Part shown: positions 8,463 to 17,182 of the stretch, in pieces
Position numbering within the stretch: the first letter of the stretch is position 1
How the letters are laid out: the number at the start of each line of letters is the position of its first letter
From: JAUIET01 sp964352475
GTDB taxonomy: Bacteria > Pseudomonadota > Gammaproteobacteria > Pseudomonadales > JAUIET01
Assembly: GCA_964352475.1 (NCBI GenBank)
Contig: CAYGSL010000002.1
Span: forward strand, 1-64,000
Length of the DNA stretch: 64,000 bases
Reading direction: 5' to 3'
The notes under the pieces: model-generated
What the model saw: the letters and a program-made list of their open reading frames with translations, nothing else
Database searches by the model: none
What the model was told of the DNA's origin: nothing
Program-made: the position numbers and the translations under genes

Positions 8463-9350
8463 TCAATGCGTGGTGTGTTCGCCGGGTGCATTACCGGTGG
8501 TTGATGCAGGTTCGGCCGATTCACCGTGCTCGCTGATGTTGTCAGCTGTCTTCCCAGCTTGGGCAGCACGCGAATCTTCCTGCTCGTGGCGGCGCAACAT
8601 CTCACCAGCCATAGCGAGATACGCAAGCGCTCCTTTTGACTGACGGTCGTAGGCCAATACCGGTTGGCCAAAACTCGGTGCTTCCGCCACGCGTACATTA
8701 CGCGGAATGACGGTACGGTACACTTGCTGGTCGAAATGTTGCAGCAACTGCTGAGATACATCGCGGGTCAGGCTATTACGCGGGTCATACATGGTGCGCA
8801 ATATGCCTTCAATTTTAAGGTCTGCATTCAGATTTTGCTGCACACGCTCTACCGTGGCCATCAAGCCGGACAAGCCTTCCAGCGCAAAATACTCACACTG
8901 CACCGGAATCAGCACCCCGTGTGCTGCCACCAACGCGTTGACTGTGAGCATGTTTAAAGAGGGTGGGCAGTCAATAATGATATAGTCGTACTGGTCTTGC
9001 ACCTTTGACAAGGCAAAGCTTAAGCGAAATTCGCGGTTGTCCAGATCAAGTAATTCCACTTCAGCGGCGGTTAAATCGGAATTGCCTGGTACCAGGTCAT
9101 ACCCACCGTCTGGTGATGCCTGGATTACTTCTGAGATCGGCCGCATATCCGTCAACACGTCATACGCGGAAAGCTCTACTTCGTATTTGTTCACGCCACT
9201 GCCCATGGTGGCATTGCCCTGTGAGTCCAGGTCAACCAGCAACACACGACGCTTGGTTGCCGCTAATGACGCACACAGGTTTATCGCCGAGGTGGTTTTG
9301 CCAACCCCGCCTTTTTGATTTGTGACGGCAAATGTGCGATTTCGTGTCAT
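8463..9350 (-). CDS. parA: Chromosome-partitioning ATPase ParA (Soj)
   Basis: ParA is the deviant-Walker ATPase that moves ParB-parS complexes over the nucleoid. The deviant P-loop KGGVGKTT is near residues 13-20 and is followed by VDLDSQGNATMG. DYIIIDCPPSL is the Walker B region. The 295 residues include a roughly 35-residue C-terminal tail (Ala/Glu/Ser/Thr-rich) beyond the usual end of about 260. It is in an operon with parB, with rsmG and mnmG upstream. Confidence 0.96.
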   Translation of the reverse strand: MTRNRTFAVTNQKGGVGKTTSAINLCASLAATKRRVLLVDLDSQGNATMGSGVNKYEVELSAYDVLTDMRPISEVIQASPDGGYDLVPGNSDLTAAEVELLDLDNREFRLSFALSKVQDQYDYIIIDCPPSLNMLTVNALVAAHGVLIPVQCEYFALEGLSGLMATVERVQQNLNADLKIEGILRTMYDPRNSLTRDVSQQLLQHFDQQVYRTVIPRNVRVAEAPSFGQPVLAYDRQSKGALAYLAMAGEMLRRHEQEDSRAAQAGKTADNISEHGESAEPASTTGNAPGEHTTH

Positions 9351-9380
9351 GGTTTCAGGGTGTGAACGCTTATTCCACTC

Positions 9381-10049
9381 TTATTCTGCTAGGAATTCTA
9401 CCAAGTGCCGGGCCGCCTGATCATTAGCCAGCTCCGTGCAACGAAGCAAAGTAAACTGTTTACTGGCTTCTAGCAACTCTTGCTCGTTTTTCTGCCCCTT
9501 CATAAAGCAAATTCTGCCGCCGGGTTTGCATAAATGCGCTGATTGGCACAAACCATCGATCATGGCAGCCCAGGCTCGACTGATCAGCAGGTCGTACAAG
9601 GGGTCGCTGTGGTGGTCTTCCACTCGGCTATGCACGGCTTGCGCGTTTTCCAGCTTAAGCTCAGCGATCACCTGATGCAAAAACCGGGTTTTTTTGCTGT
9701 TGCTGTCGATCAAGGTAAAGCGGGTATTGGGCATGGCAATCGCCAGTGGTATGCCTGGCAAACCGGCGCCGGTGCCAATATCAGCCCAGTGTTGCCCGCC
9801 TTCCGGATCGTGCAACTCGGTAAGAACCAGCAAACTGTCCAGCAGATGCCTTTCCACCAAATCACGCTCTGTGCTGCGCCCGATTAAATTGTAGGTTTTG
9901 TTCCAGCGAATCAGTAACAGCGCATAGTGATGCAACTGATCAAGCTGCTCGTCGCTAAGCGCCAGATCCAGTGCGGCAACGGTGCCTTGTAGCTCTTCTA
10001 ATAATGAATCGGCCAACACGTCACTACTGGGCAGCAACGCTGGGCGCAC
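9381..10049 (-). CDS. rsmG: 16S rRNA m7G527 methyltransferase RsmG (GidB)
   Basis: RsmG methylates N7 of G527 in 16S rRNA using S-adenosylmethionine. The SAM-binding motif ADIGTGAGLPGIPLA is at about 89-103, and RWNKTYNLIG near 49-58 is conserved. The reading frame allows a GTG start at 10049, which overlaps the end of mnmG by 26 bp. A GTG at 10019, just after the mnmG stop, is an alternative that would shorten the protein by 10 residues to a more usual length. Gene order mnmG-rsmG-parA-parB is the common one. Confidence 0.95.
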   Translation of the reverse strand: MRPALLPSSDVLADSLLEELQGTVAALDLALSDEQLDQLHHYALLLIRWNKTYNLIGRSTERDLVERHLLDSLLVLTELHDPEGGQHWADIGTGAGLPGIPLAIAMPNTRFTLIDSNSKKTRFLHQVIAELKLENAQAVHSRVEDHHSDPLYDLLISRAWAAMIDGLCQSAHLCKPGGRICFMKGQKNEQELLEASKQFTLLRCTELANDQAARHLVEFLAE

Positions 10050-11916
10050 CCTGCGGATGTTTCTTTAAATAAATCAACAGCAGCGAAATAGCAGCCGGTG
10101 TAACCCCCGGTATTCGTGCGGCCTGGCCAAGCGTGGCGGGCTGCACGTCTTCAAACTTCTGCACCACTTCATTCGATAAGCCACCAACGGCGCTGAATTC
10201 AAAGTTTGACGGAATAGCTACGTTTTCGCTGCGCTTCAGGCGTTCGATATCGTCTTTTTGACGGGATATATAGCCTGCGTATTTAACGTCTACTTCAACC
10301 TGTGCGGCTACCATGGCATCTGGTAATGGATGATCCGTTGCGGCGCACAAGGTAACAAAGTCCAGCTCAGGGCGTTTTAACAGTTCATGCACAGAGTGTT
10401 CGTGGCTTAAACATTTAGGCAGTTTTTCTTCTACCGCTTTGGCTTGTGCACTACCTGCTTGCACCCAGGTGGAATTTAACCAGGTATTCTCGCGCTCTAT
10501 GGCGTCCATCTTGTTGGTGAAGTGCGCCCAACGATGATCATCAACCAAACCCATTGAACGACCAAGTTCTGTTAATCGTCTGTCAGCATTGTCTTCACGC
10601 AGCAGTAACCGGTATTCCGCCCGGCTGGTGAACATGCGATAAGGCTCAGTTGTACCCAGCGTAATCAGATCGTCAACTAACACACCTATGTAGGCTTGAT
10701 CGCGGCGTGGCCACCAGGCCTCTTTGCCCTGAACTTTTAGTGAGGCATTCAGACCGGCAAGCAAACCCTGAGCACCCGCTTCTTCATAGCCAGTGGTGCC
10801 GTTGATTTGCCCTGCGAAATACAAACCATTTATGAATTTGGTTTCAAGTGTGTGTTTGAGATCTCGCGGGTCAAAGAAGTCGTATTCAATCGCGTAACCA
10901 GGCCGCGTAATGTGCGCGTTTTCAAAACCCTTGATGGAGCGCACCAGTTGCATTTGCACATCAAACGACAAACTGGTTGAAATACCGTTGGGGTATAGCT
11001 CTTTAGTTGTTAAGCCTTCTGGCTCGATAAAAATCTGGTGCGAGTTTTTATCAGCGAAGCGAACCACTTTATCTTCTATTGATGGGCAGTACCTTGGGCC
11101 TGTGCCTTCAATAACGCCGCCATACAAAGGTGAACGATCCAACCCTGAGCGGATAAGGTCATGAGTGCGTTCATTCGTATGGGTTATAAAACACGACACT
11201 TGTTGCGGGTGATCATCCACACTGCCGAGGTAGGACATTACCGGGCGTGGTGTATCACCGGCTTGTTCTTGTAAATCACTGAAGTCTACCGTTGAGGCGT
11301 CTATTCGTGGCGGCGTACCCGTTTTTAAACGATCAACATTAAACGGCATTTCGCGTAAGCGATCAGCAAGGGCAATTGCTGGCGGGTCACCGGCACGACC
11401 CCCCGAATGGTTTTGCATACCAATATGAATTTTACCGCCCAGAAACGTGCCGGTTGTTAACACCACAGTGGATGAATAAAAACGCAAACCCATTTGCGTG
11501 ACAACACCGCGCACTAGCTCGCCATCAATAATCAGATCATCCGCTGCTTGCTGAAACAAATGCAGATTTTCCTGTTGCTCCAGCTGTTCACGAATAGCCG
11601 CTTTGTACAACACCCTATCGGCCTGGGCACGAGTGGCTCTAACCGCTGGGCCTTTTCTGGCATTTAACGTACGAATATGAATACCAGCCCGGTCACTGGC
11701 CTTGGCCATGGCACCACCCAGGGCATCAATTTCTTTGACCAGATGGCTTTTACCAATACCACCAATCGCCGGGTTGCATGACATCTGCCCCAGCGTTTCA
11801 ATATTATGCGTGAGCAATAAGGTACTGGACCCCATGCGGGCAGCCGCCAGCGCAGCCTCAGTACCGGCATGGCCGCCGCCGATCACAATCACATCAAAAT
11901 GGTCTGGATAATCCAT
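10024..11916 (-). CDS. mnmG: tRNA 5-carboxymethylaminomethyluridine synthesis enzyme MnmG (GidA)
   Basis: MnmG is an FAD protein that, with MnmE, modifies the wobble uridine of several tRNAs. The 630-residue length is normal. The dinucleotide-binding motif VIVIGGGHAGTEAALA is at about 9-24. Other conserved stretches are SCNPAIGGIGKSHLVKE, the cysteine-containing LKTGTPPRID, and RSLAEYRLLL-type sequence (SRAEYRLLLREDNAD). It is probably transcribed from the promoter at 11962-11989. Its partner gene mnmE lies 455 bp upstream on the same strand. Confidence 0.97.
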   Translation of the reverse strand: MDYPDHFDVIVIGGGHAGTEAALAAARMGSSTLLLTHNIETLGQMSCNPAIGGIGKSHLVKEIDALGGAMAKASDRAGIHIRTLNARKGPAVRATRAQADRVLYKAAIREQLEQQENLHLFQQAADDLIIDGELVRGVVTQMGLRFYSSTVVLTTGTFLGGKIHIGMQNHSGGRAGDPPAIALADRLREMPFNVDRLKTGTPPRIDASTVDFSDLQEQAGDTPRPVMSYLGSVDDHPQQVSCFITHTNERTHDLIRSGLDRSPLYGGVIEGTGPRYCPSIEDKVVRFADKNSHQIFIEPEGLTTKELYPNGISTSLSFDVQMQLVRSIKGFENAHITRPGYAIEYDFFDPRDLKHTLETKFINGLYFAGQINGTTGYEEAGAQGLLAGLNASLKVQGKEAWWPRRDQAYIGVLVDDLITLGTTEPYRMFTSRAEYRLLLREDNADRRLTELGRSMGLVDDHRWAHFTNKMDAIERENTWLNSTWVQAGSAQAKAVEEKLPKCLSHEHSVHELLKRPELDFVTLCAATDHPLPDAMVAAQVEVDVKYAGYISRQKDDIERLKRSENVAIPSNFEFSAVGGLSNEVVQKFEDVQPATLGQAARIPGVTPAAISLLLIYLKKHPQGAPSVAAQ

Positions 11917-12371
11917 TGCTTGGGTAGTGGACTCTTACAGTCGGTTTTTCAAGGGCCGCGAAGTATACAGGATGATGCCAACAAGTCAGGTAATCAATAC
12001 GACAGGCGTTCAAACCTGCTTTATGGCCAGCAAACCAAACATCTGCGCTATCAACCCATATTTATAGCTGAAGATCGACAGTAGCTTAATATTACTATTA
12101 ATGAGCAGCTCTCTAACAGTGGATGAAATCGAATATTCGCTTAATATCAATAATTTACCTATGAGTAGCGCTGTTGGAAAGTAGGCTGAAATGCTGCGTT
12201 TAGCGTGTTAAACGGCCGGGCATGAGCTGTGCACTGAATCTGCTCCCAATATTCTTCAAAATTACACGTTTTGGCTTGTTAAGAGCTTGCTGGCAGATTG
12301 TGAAGCGTTTGTTCACAGGTTTTATAAGGTGTTGATGGCTTGTGGGTGTTTATGAATAGAAGTATGTATTT
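11917..12371. other. 455-bp non-coding spacer between mnmG and mnmE
   Basis: Apart from the mnmG promoter near 11962-11989, I see no gene, tRNA, DnaA box cluster or clear terminator here. The middle, about 12080-12170, is AT-rich and full of TTAATAT-type words. In Escherichia coli oriC lies beside mnmG, but no DnaA boxes were found here, and the boxes are in the rpmH-dnaA spacer instead. Confidence 0.6.
11962..11989 (-). promoter_or_regulatory. Predicted promoter upstream of mnmG
   Basis: On the minus strand, CTGACT (11984-11989, 4 of 6 matches to the -35 consensus) and TATACT (11962-11967, 5 of 6) are 16 bp apart. The mnmG start codon follows about 45 bp later. It would drive mnmG, rsmG, parA and parB. 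Confidence 0.55.
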
Positions 12372-13739
12372 TCACTTTCCAATGCAAAACCCGGCAAATA
12401 TCTCACCAAGCAATTCATCTGAACTCACCTTACCGCTGATCTCACTCAGGCAATCCTGAGCATGACGCAAGTCTTCAGCAAGCAACTCACCCGCACCAAG
12501 CTCACGCAACTGAGCATGCCCGTGACTGATTAAATCGGCCGCTTTCTCCAGCGCATCCAAATGGCGCCGCCGGGCCATAAACGGGCTACTGCTTCCGCCC
12601 TGAAAACCCGCATGCTGTGCAATGCGCTCGCGTAAGGCATCGATACCCTCGCCTGTTTTCGCGGATATATGGCATACCTCGCTAGAGTTCTCTATTGTTC
12701 GCTCAAGCAGATCCATTTTGTTTTTCACCACCAGCGTCCGTATTAGAACCTCTGTTGATGGTGCCGGGTTAGGCCAGCAGTCTGCCGCCGTATTACCCGC
12801 TTCGTCACTGGCGTCGCACACCAGTAAAATCAAATCCGCTTTTTCAAACTCTTTATACGCCCTGCGAATTCCTTCCTGTTCAATCACATCCTCTGATTCG
12901 CGAAGCCCTGCTGTATCCACCAAATGAATTTGCAAACCATCAATATGAATATGCTCACGCAACACATCTCGAGTAGTGCCTGCTTGCGAAGTAACAATCG
13001 CTGACTCATAACCTGCCAGCGCATTCAACAAACTTGATTTGCCCGCATTCGGCTTGCCAGCAATTGCGATTGCAATACCTTCTTGCAGCAAAGTACCTTG
13101 CCGAGTTTGTTGTACCGAACTGCTTAAAGTTGTGCTTAGTTGCTCCAGCTTGTTATGCACATCAGAATCGTTCAGAAAATCTATTTCCTCTTCCGGAAAA
13201 TCAAGAGCCGCTTCCACATACATACGAAGCTGCAGCAATTGCGCGCCCAATTGATCCAAATGACGCGAAAAATCCCCCTGCAAACTTTTAAGCGCACTGC
13301 GCGCTGCTTGCTCAGAACCACTATTGATCAAATCGGCGATCGCTTCCGCCTGCACGAGATCTAGCTTGTTGTTTAAAAACGCCCGCTCAGAAAACTCACC
13401 TGGACGCGCATGCCGCGCGCCCAGGCGCACCGTTTCCCGCAACAACATATCCAACACCACCGGCCCGCCATGACCTTGCAGCTCCACTACGTCTTCACCG
13501 GTAAATGAAGCAGGTGCCTGGAAGTACAAGGCCAGACCGCTATCGATCACGTCTTTATCTTGCGCTGAAAAATCACAGAAATGAGCGTGCCTAATAGTTA
13601 GTGATTGCTGACAGATTTGTTCGGCGATGTTTAAACTTTGTGGACCACTGAGACGAATAATACCGATGCCACCAATGCCGGGTGCGGTGGCGATTGCGGA
13701 AATTGTGTCTGTATCAAGGCTGCTCATAGATTGTGTCAC
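12372..13739 (-). CDS. mnmE: tRNA modification GTPase MnmE (TrmE)
   Basis: MnmE is the GTPase partner of MnmG. It has 455 residues. The N-terminal folate-binding domain begins DTISAIATAPGIGGIGIIR. An inserted G domain carries the P-loop GKPNAGKSS (about 228-236), DTAGLRES and NKMD. The C-terminal tetrapeptide-type motif CIGK ends the protein. Start at 13739 or at an in-frame ATG at 13727. The spacer upstream, toward yidC, holds a palindromic repeat. Confidence 0.97.
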   Translation of the reverse strand: MTQSMSSLDTDTISAIATAPGIGGIGIIRLSGPQSLNIAEQICQQSLTIRHAHFCDFSAQDKDVIDSGLALYFQAPASFTGEDVVELQGHGGPVVLDMLLRETVRLGARHARPGEFSERAFLNNKLDLVQAEAIADLINSGSEQAARSALKSLQGDFSRHLDQLGAQLLQLRMYVEAALDFPEEEIDFLNDSDVHNKLEQLSTTLSSSVQQTRQGTLLQEGIAIAIAGKPNAGKSSLLNALAGYESAIVTSQAGTTRDVLREHIHIDGLQIHLVDTAGLRESEDVIEQEGIRRAYKEFEKADLILLVCDASDEAGNTAADCWPNPAPSTEVLIRTLVVKNKMDLLERTIENSSEVCHISAKTGEGIDALRERIAQHAGFQGGSSSPFMARRRHLDALEKAADLISHGHAQLRELGAGELLAEDLRHAQDCLSEISGKVSSDELLGEIFAGFCIGK

Positions 13740-13768
13740 ATCGGAGCGTGCAGATTTACTACGAAGTA

Positions 13769-13930
13769 GCTCAGCGACGATAACATAGGTGTTTTGGAGC
13801 GAATAGCGCCAGGGACGGACGCGGGACGGGCCATGGATGGCCCACTGAGCGCAAAAACACCTATGTTATCGTCGTTGAGCGGTAGAAGTGGCACCGACCG
13901 GAGAAACACCTATATCATTGTCGCTAAGCG
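13769..13930. repeat. Palindromic intergenic element with a third arm copy, between yidC and mnmE
   Basis: A 27-bp left arm (13769-13795) and right arm (13854-13880) are inverted copies with one mismatch, enclosing a 58-bp GC-rich centre with the core CCATGGATGG. A third, diverged copy in the same direction as the right arm lies at about 13904-13930, with roughly five mismatches. No coding potential is seen. It lies in the presumed yidC-mnmE transcript and may affect RNA processing or be a small mobile element. Confidence 0.85.
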
Positions 13931-13946
13931 GGCAGAACACCACAAA

Positions 13947-15707
13947 CTAAGCCTTCGCAGCCGCCGCCTTCTCAATCTGCCGCGTAATAACCCACTGCTG
14001 CGCCATGGACAACAAGTTGTTCGTCAACCAGTACAGCACCAAACCCGCCGGGAAGAATAAGAACAGGAATGTCATCACCACCGGCATCCACTGAAATATC
14101 TTCGCCTGCATAGGATCAGGCGGCGGCGGATTCAGCTTCTGCATAAACCACATGCTCAACCCCATCAATATTGGCAGAACAAAAAACGGATCCATCGCCG
14201 ACAAATCAGTAATCCAGCCAATGAATGGCGCGTGGCGCAACTCAACACTTTCCATCAAGGTCCAGTACAAAGCAATAAACACCGGCATCTGAATCAGCAT
14301 CGGTAAGCAGCTGCCCAAAGGATTGATCTTCTCCTTTTTATACAACTCCATCATCGCCTGCGAATATTTCTGCTTGTCGTCGCCGTAACGATCTTTCAGT
14401 GCGGCAAGCTTAGGCGCCACTACTCGCATTTTCGCCATTGATTTGTAGCTGGACGCTGACAGCTGGAAAAACGCTATCTTGATAAACAGGGTTAACACAA
14501 CAATCGACCAACCCCAGTTAGTTACATAGCCTTGAATCCAGGTAAGCACCCAGAATAATGGTTGTGCTATCCACCACAGCCAACCGTAATCAACCGTAAG
14601 GTCCAAACCCGGAGAAATTTCTTCCAACACGTATTGATCTTTAGGGCCGGCATAAAATTGTGCGCTAATACTGCCGTTTGATTGCGGCGCCACGTTCAGC
14701 AAGGGACTGGTCATGCGCATAATATTGAAACCGGATTTGGTCACCGCTGAGGAGAACGTGGTTTTCTGATCAGAGGGTGGTACCCAGGCGCTAATGAAAT
14801 AATGCTGCACCATGGACAACCAGCCACCGGTTTGTTCCAGCTTATAAGATTTGTCGCGAATATCATCAAACGACAACTTGATGTAGGGCTCGTCAACACT
14901 GGTGGTGGCAAACCCCAGATAGTTGGCCATGCCCAAACCACCACTGTTGGAGCCAGGGTCTGCGGAATTGTCGCGTTTGATCTGCGCAAACATCGCGGCC
15001 CGCCATGGCTGGTCGGAACGGTTGTTGATCTGGTACTCAACATTCACCAGGTAGGAATTTCGGCTGAAATGGTAGTGCTTTAAAATATCTGCACCTTCCT
15101 GGCCGGTGTAGCTCAAGGTAACTGTGAGCTCATCGCTGCCGTCGGCCATTTCATAATGTGTTTTGGCGCTACTGAAAACTGGCCGCTGCCCCGCCTTATC
15201 CGTTGCGTTTGGTCCCACCAGGCCGCTTTGCGACACATAGGTCATTGAGCGGTTACGATTCATCAGTATGAAAGGCTCGGGGTTTTCCAGTTTCGCCAGG
15301 TGTCTTGGTAAAGCGACGTAAACAATGTCGCCGCCCAATGGGTCGATGCGAAGGTCCAGACTGTCGGTTTGCACGGTAATCAGTTCAGCCTGACTGGCTT
15401 GTTCTTCAACCATCGGTACAGCGGTGTCAACTGAGGCACCGGGTATGGTGTCTTCCAGGCCCTCAAGCCCTTCGCTGTCTTCCGCACCAAGCTGGGCTGT
15501 GGATGACTGAGCATTGGAAAGTGATGTTGTTGCAGAGTCTTCAAAGTCCGGCACGGCCGTTGTTGCTGCAGCAGAGCTTGTGCTGCTTAGTGAGCTGCTG
15601 GGTCCGCTTTGGTCTACTTCAACGGCTGAAAACTCTTGCCAACGTGTCATTAACACCAGGCCGCAGAACATGATCGCACCGATCAAAAAATAACGATAAA
15701 TTTCCAT
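13947..15707 (-). CDS. yidC: Membrane protein insertase YidC
   Basis: YidC inserts and folds inner-membrane proteins alone or with SecYEG. It has 586 residues. After one N-terminal membrane segment comes a Ser/Thr/Ala-rich linker (about 30-80), then a large periplasmic beta domain. The conserved C-terminal five-segment core begins near WGWSIVVLTLFIKIAFF and includes YKSMAKMRVVAPK and NPLGSCLPMLIQMPVFIALY. It lies directly after yidD (adjacent, no gap) in the rpmH-rnpA-yidD-yidC order typical of Gammaproteobacteria. Confidence 0.97.
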   Translation of the reverse strand: MEIYRYFLIGAIMFCGLVLMTRWQEFSAVEVDQSGPSSSLSSTSSAAATTAVPDFEDSATTSLSNAQSSTAQLGAEDSEGLEGLEDTIPGASVDTAVPMVEEQASQAELITVQTDSLDLRIDPLGGDIVYVALPRHLAKLENPEPFILMNRNRSMTYVSQSGLVGPNATDKAGQRPVFSSAKTHYEMADGSDELTVTLSYTGQEGADILKHYHFSRNSYLVNVEYQINNRSDQPWRAAMFAQIKRDNSADPGSNSGGLGMANYLGFATTSVDEPYIKLSFDDIRDKSYKLEQTGGWLSMVQHYFISAWVPPSDQKTTFSSAVTKSGFNIMRMTSPLLNVAPQSNGSISAQFYAGPKDQYVLEEISPGLDLTVDYGWLWWIAQPLFWVLTWIQGYVTNWGWSIVVLTLFIKIAFFQLSASSYKSMAKMRVVAPKLAALKDRYGDDKQKYSQAMMELYKKEKINPLGSCLPMLIQMPVFIALYWTLMESVELRHAPFIGWITDLSAMDPFFVLPILMGLSMWFMQKLNPPPPDPMQAKIFQWMPVVMTFLFLFFPAGLVLYWLTNNLLSMAQQWVITRQIEKAAAAKA

Positions 15708-16004
15708 CTACGGTCTCTTGGTGTAGGTAAGCTCAGCCAGCTGGGTGTCACTGCAGGAACAGTCAGTATGTGGAGAAGGCACGGGGTCGTGACCGCCGTA
15801 AGAAAACGGGTTGCAGCGCAATATGCGCCAGGCTGCCAGTCGCGCTCCGGTTAACAAACCATGTTGCCGTAAGGCTTCAACCGCATAGTCAGAGCAGCTG
15901 GGGTAGTATTTGCAGTGAGGCCCTAATACCGGGCTAATAAAAAGTTTGTAGAAGCGAATCACCAGGATGAGCGCTTTATTGATAACCGCTTTTACCTTAT
16001 CCAT
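15708..16004 (-). CDS. yidD: Membrane protein insertion efficiency factor YidD
   Basis: YidD is a small protein that helps membrane insertion. I choose ATG at 16004 (98 residues, MDKVKAVINKAL), since upstream sequence in this frame is basic filler that overlaps rnpA. The conserved FISPVLGPHCKYYPSCSDYA and NPFSYGGHDPVP are present, with three characteristic cysteines. It overlaps the rnpA end by 8 bp and abuts yidC. Confidence 0.95.
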   Translation of the reverse strand: MDKVKAVINKALILVIRFYKLFISPVLGPHCKYYPSCSDYAVEALRQHGLLTGARLAAWRILRCNPFSYGGHDPVPSPHTDCSCSDTQLAELTYTKRP

Positions 16005-16482
16005 TAGACTGCCGTTGCTGCTTTTGGATATTGCTTCCTTTATACGTCTTTTTCTTGCTGTCTTTTTTACCAAGCGTTTTGGCAATTAACGAACGCCACA
16101 GCCGGTTAAGCTCGGTGTGCAGCTGAGTATTGGATAACTCGCCCAGACCGTGGCGAGCAAGAACAACAATATCTATCGCGGGAATAGCGTGTTGCTGTAA
16201 TCGAAAGGATTCTCTGGTTACGCGTTTAACGCGGTTGCGCTGCACAGCATGGCGTACGTTTTTCTTGCTAACAACTAGACCGAGGCGCGAAATGCCAAGC
16301 GTGTTTTGTCTGGCGAGTATCAGAAGAGTTTTATTGGATACCTTGAAGTCAGCCTTGGCAAACACAGGAGTATAGTCTTTGGCAGACAGCAATCGCTGAT
16401 GCTTGGTAAAGCGATGCTGACCAGGTGTGGAGCTGGCCGGCGAATCGCCGGGGTCACCAGAAGTACAGCCAGCAGATGCCAC
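15997..16482 (-). CDS. rnpA: Ribonuclease P protein component
   Basis: RnpA is the protein subunit of RNase P, which trims the 5' leader of tRNAs. The conserved RNR motif is in VQRNRVKRVTRESFR. The frame starts at a GTG at 16482, 11 bp after rpmH, and gives 161 residues. This is longer than the usual 110-135, with about 20 extra residues before the conserved RLLSAKDYTPVF and a Lys/Gln-rich tail. Confidence 0.95.
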   Translation of the reverse strand: MASAGCTSGDPGDSPASSTPGQHRFTKHQRLLSAKDYTPVFAKADFKVSNKTLLILARQNTLGISRLGLVVSKKNVRHAVQRNRVKRVTRESFRLQQHAIPAIDIVVLARHGLGELSNTQLHTELNRLWRSLIAKTLGKKDSKKKTYKGSNIQKQQRQSNG

Positions 16483-16493
16483 TTCACCAATTA

Positions 16494-16628
16494 TTATGCC
16501 GACAGTCTCTTGCGACCCTTGGAACGACGACGCTTAATTACCAGTCGACCGTTCTTGGTTGCCATTCTTGCGCGAAAACCGTGTGAACGCTTGCGCTTAA
16601 TAACGCTGGGTTGAAAGGTTCTTTTCAT
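16494..16628 (-). CDS. rpmH: 50S ribosomal protein L34
   Basis: A 44-residue basic protein starting MKRTFQPSVIKRKRSHGFR and ending in RRRSKGRKRLSA, the standard L34 sequence. It is read from ATG at 16628 to TAA at 16494. It is the first gene of the rpmH-rnpA-yidD-yidC cluster, with a strong promoter about 115 bp upstream. Confidence 0.98.
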   Translation of the reverse strand: MKRTFQPSVIKRKRSHGFRARMATKNGRLVIKRRRSKGRKRLSA

Positions 16629-16742
16629 TTCAGTACCTGATTACTTGTGGGCGCCGGGCAATGCTAAACACTGCTTAGCCGGCGCAGGCCATAGAGAACA
16701 GCGTGTAGCGCGTTGAAAATGGCCGGAAAAAAATGAGGGCGC

Positions 16743-16771
16743 ATTGTAGAGAATTCGTTGTTGAATGGCAA
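16743..16771 (-). promoter_or_regulatory. Predicted promoter of rpmH-rnpA
   Basis: On the minus strand, TTGCCA (16766-16771) and TACAAT (16743-16748) are separated by 17 bp, each a 5-of-6 consensus match. The rpmH start at 16628 lies about 110 bp downstream. It is oriented away from the oriC-like region and dnaA. Confidence 0.75.
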
Positions 16772-16869
16772 TTTGATCTTTTGTGCAGCAAGCACCATAA
16801 CAGGCCCGCTACCCCTATCCTATTGCGAGTGATGACTGGCAGAAAGATAAACAGTGAATTTCGCCAGTA

Positions 16870-17165
16870 TCAGCCAATGTGGAAAACGGAAAAAAGCCTT
16901 GCTTACACAGCTATTTAGACCGTGTAGTTAATGTGACAATCAGATGAAAAAGCCGTGTAAACGTGTTCGTAAAAAACACGGTTAATGACAGCTTGAACAC
17001 TGGCTGATAACAACTTACTAACAAGTTATACACAGCAACGTATAAAAAAAATATTTTTCGAAAGTTGCTCGGTCCACTGTAAATAACTATTGTAAGCCAC
17101 TGTTTTTTATAGTGTTAACGGCTTTGCCTGATTTACACACAGGGGAATAATTTTGTGGATAAATA
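16870..17165. other. oriC: Putative replication origin oriC with DnaA boxes
   Basis: The spacer between rpmH and dnaA holds several DnaA-box matches: TTTTCCACA on the minus strand at 16878-16886, TTATACACA on the plus strand at 17026-17034 and a perfect TTATCCACA on the minus strand at 17154-17162. A weaker TTACACACA lies at 17133-17141. A run of A and T around 17040-17060 could be the unwinding element. This is where Pseudomonas has its origin. Strand asymmetry of genes (leftward before, rightward after) agrees. Confidence 0.85.
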
Positions 17166-17182
17166 ACAAAACCGGGAGTAGA

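Noticed and set aside
11917..12371. A second oriC beside mnmG, as in Escherichia coli
   Set aside because: The spacer is AT-rich in part, but no DnaA boxes were found, while the rpmH-dnaA spacer has several.
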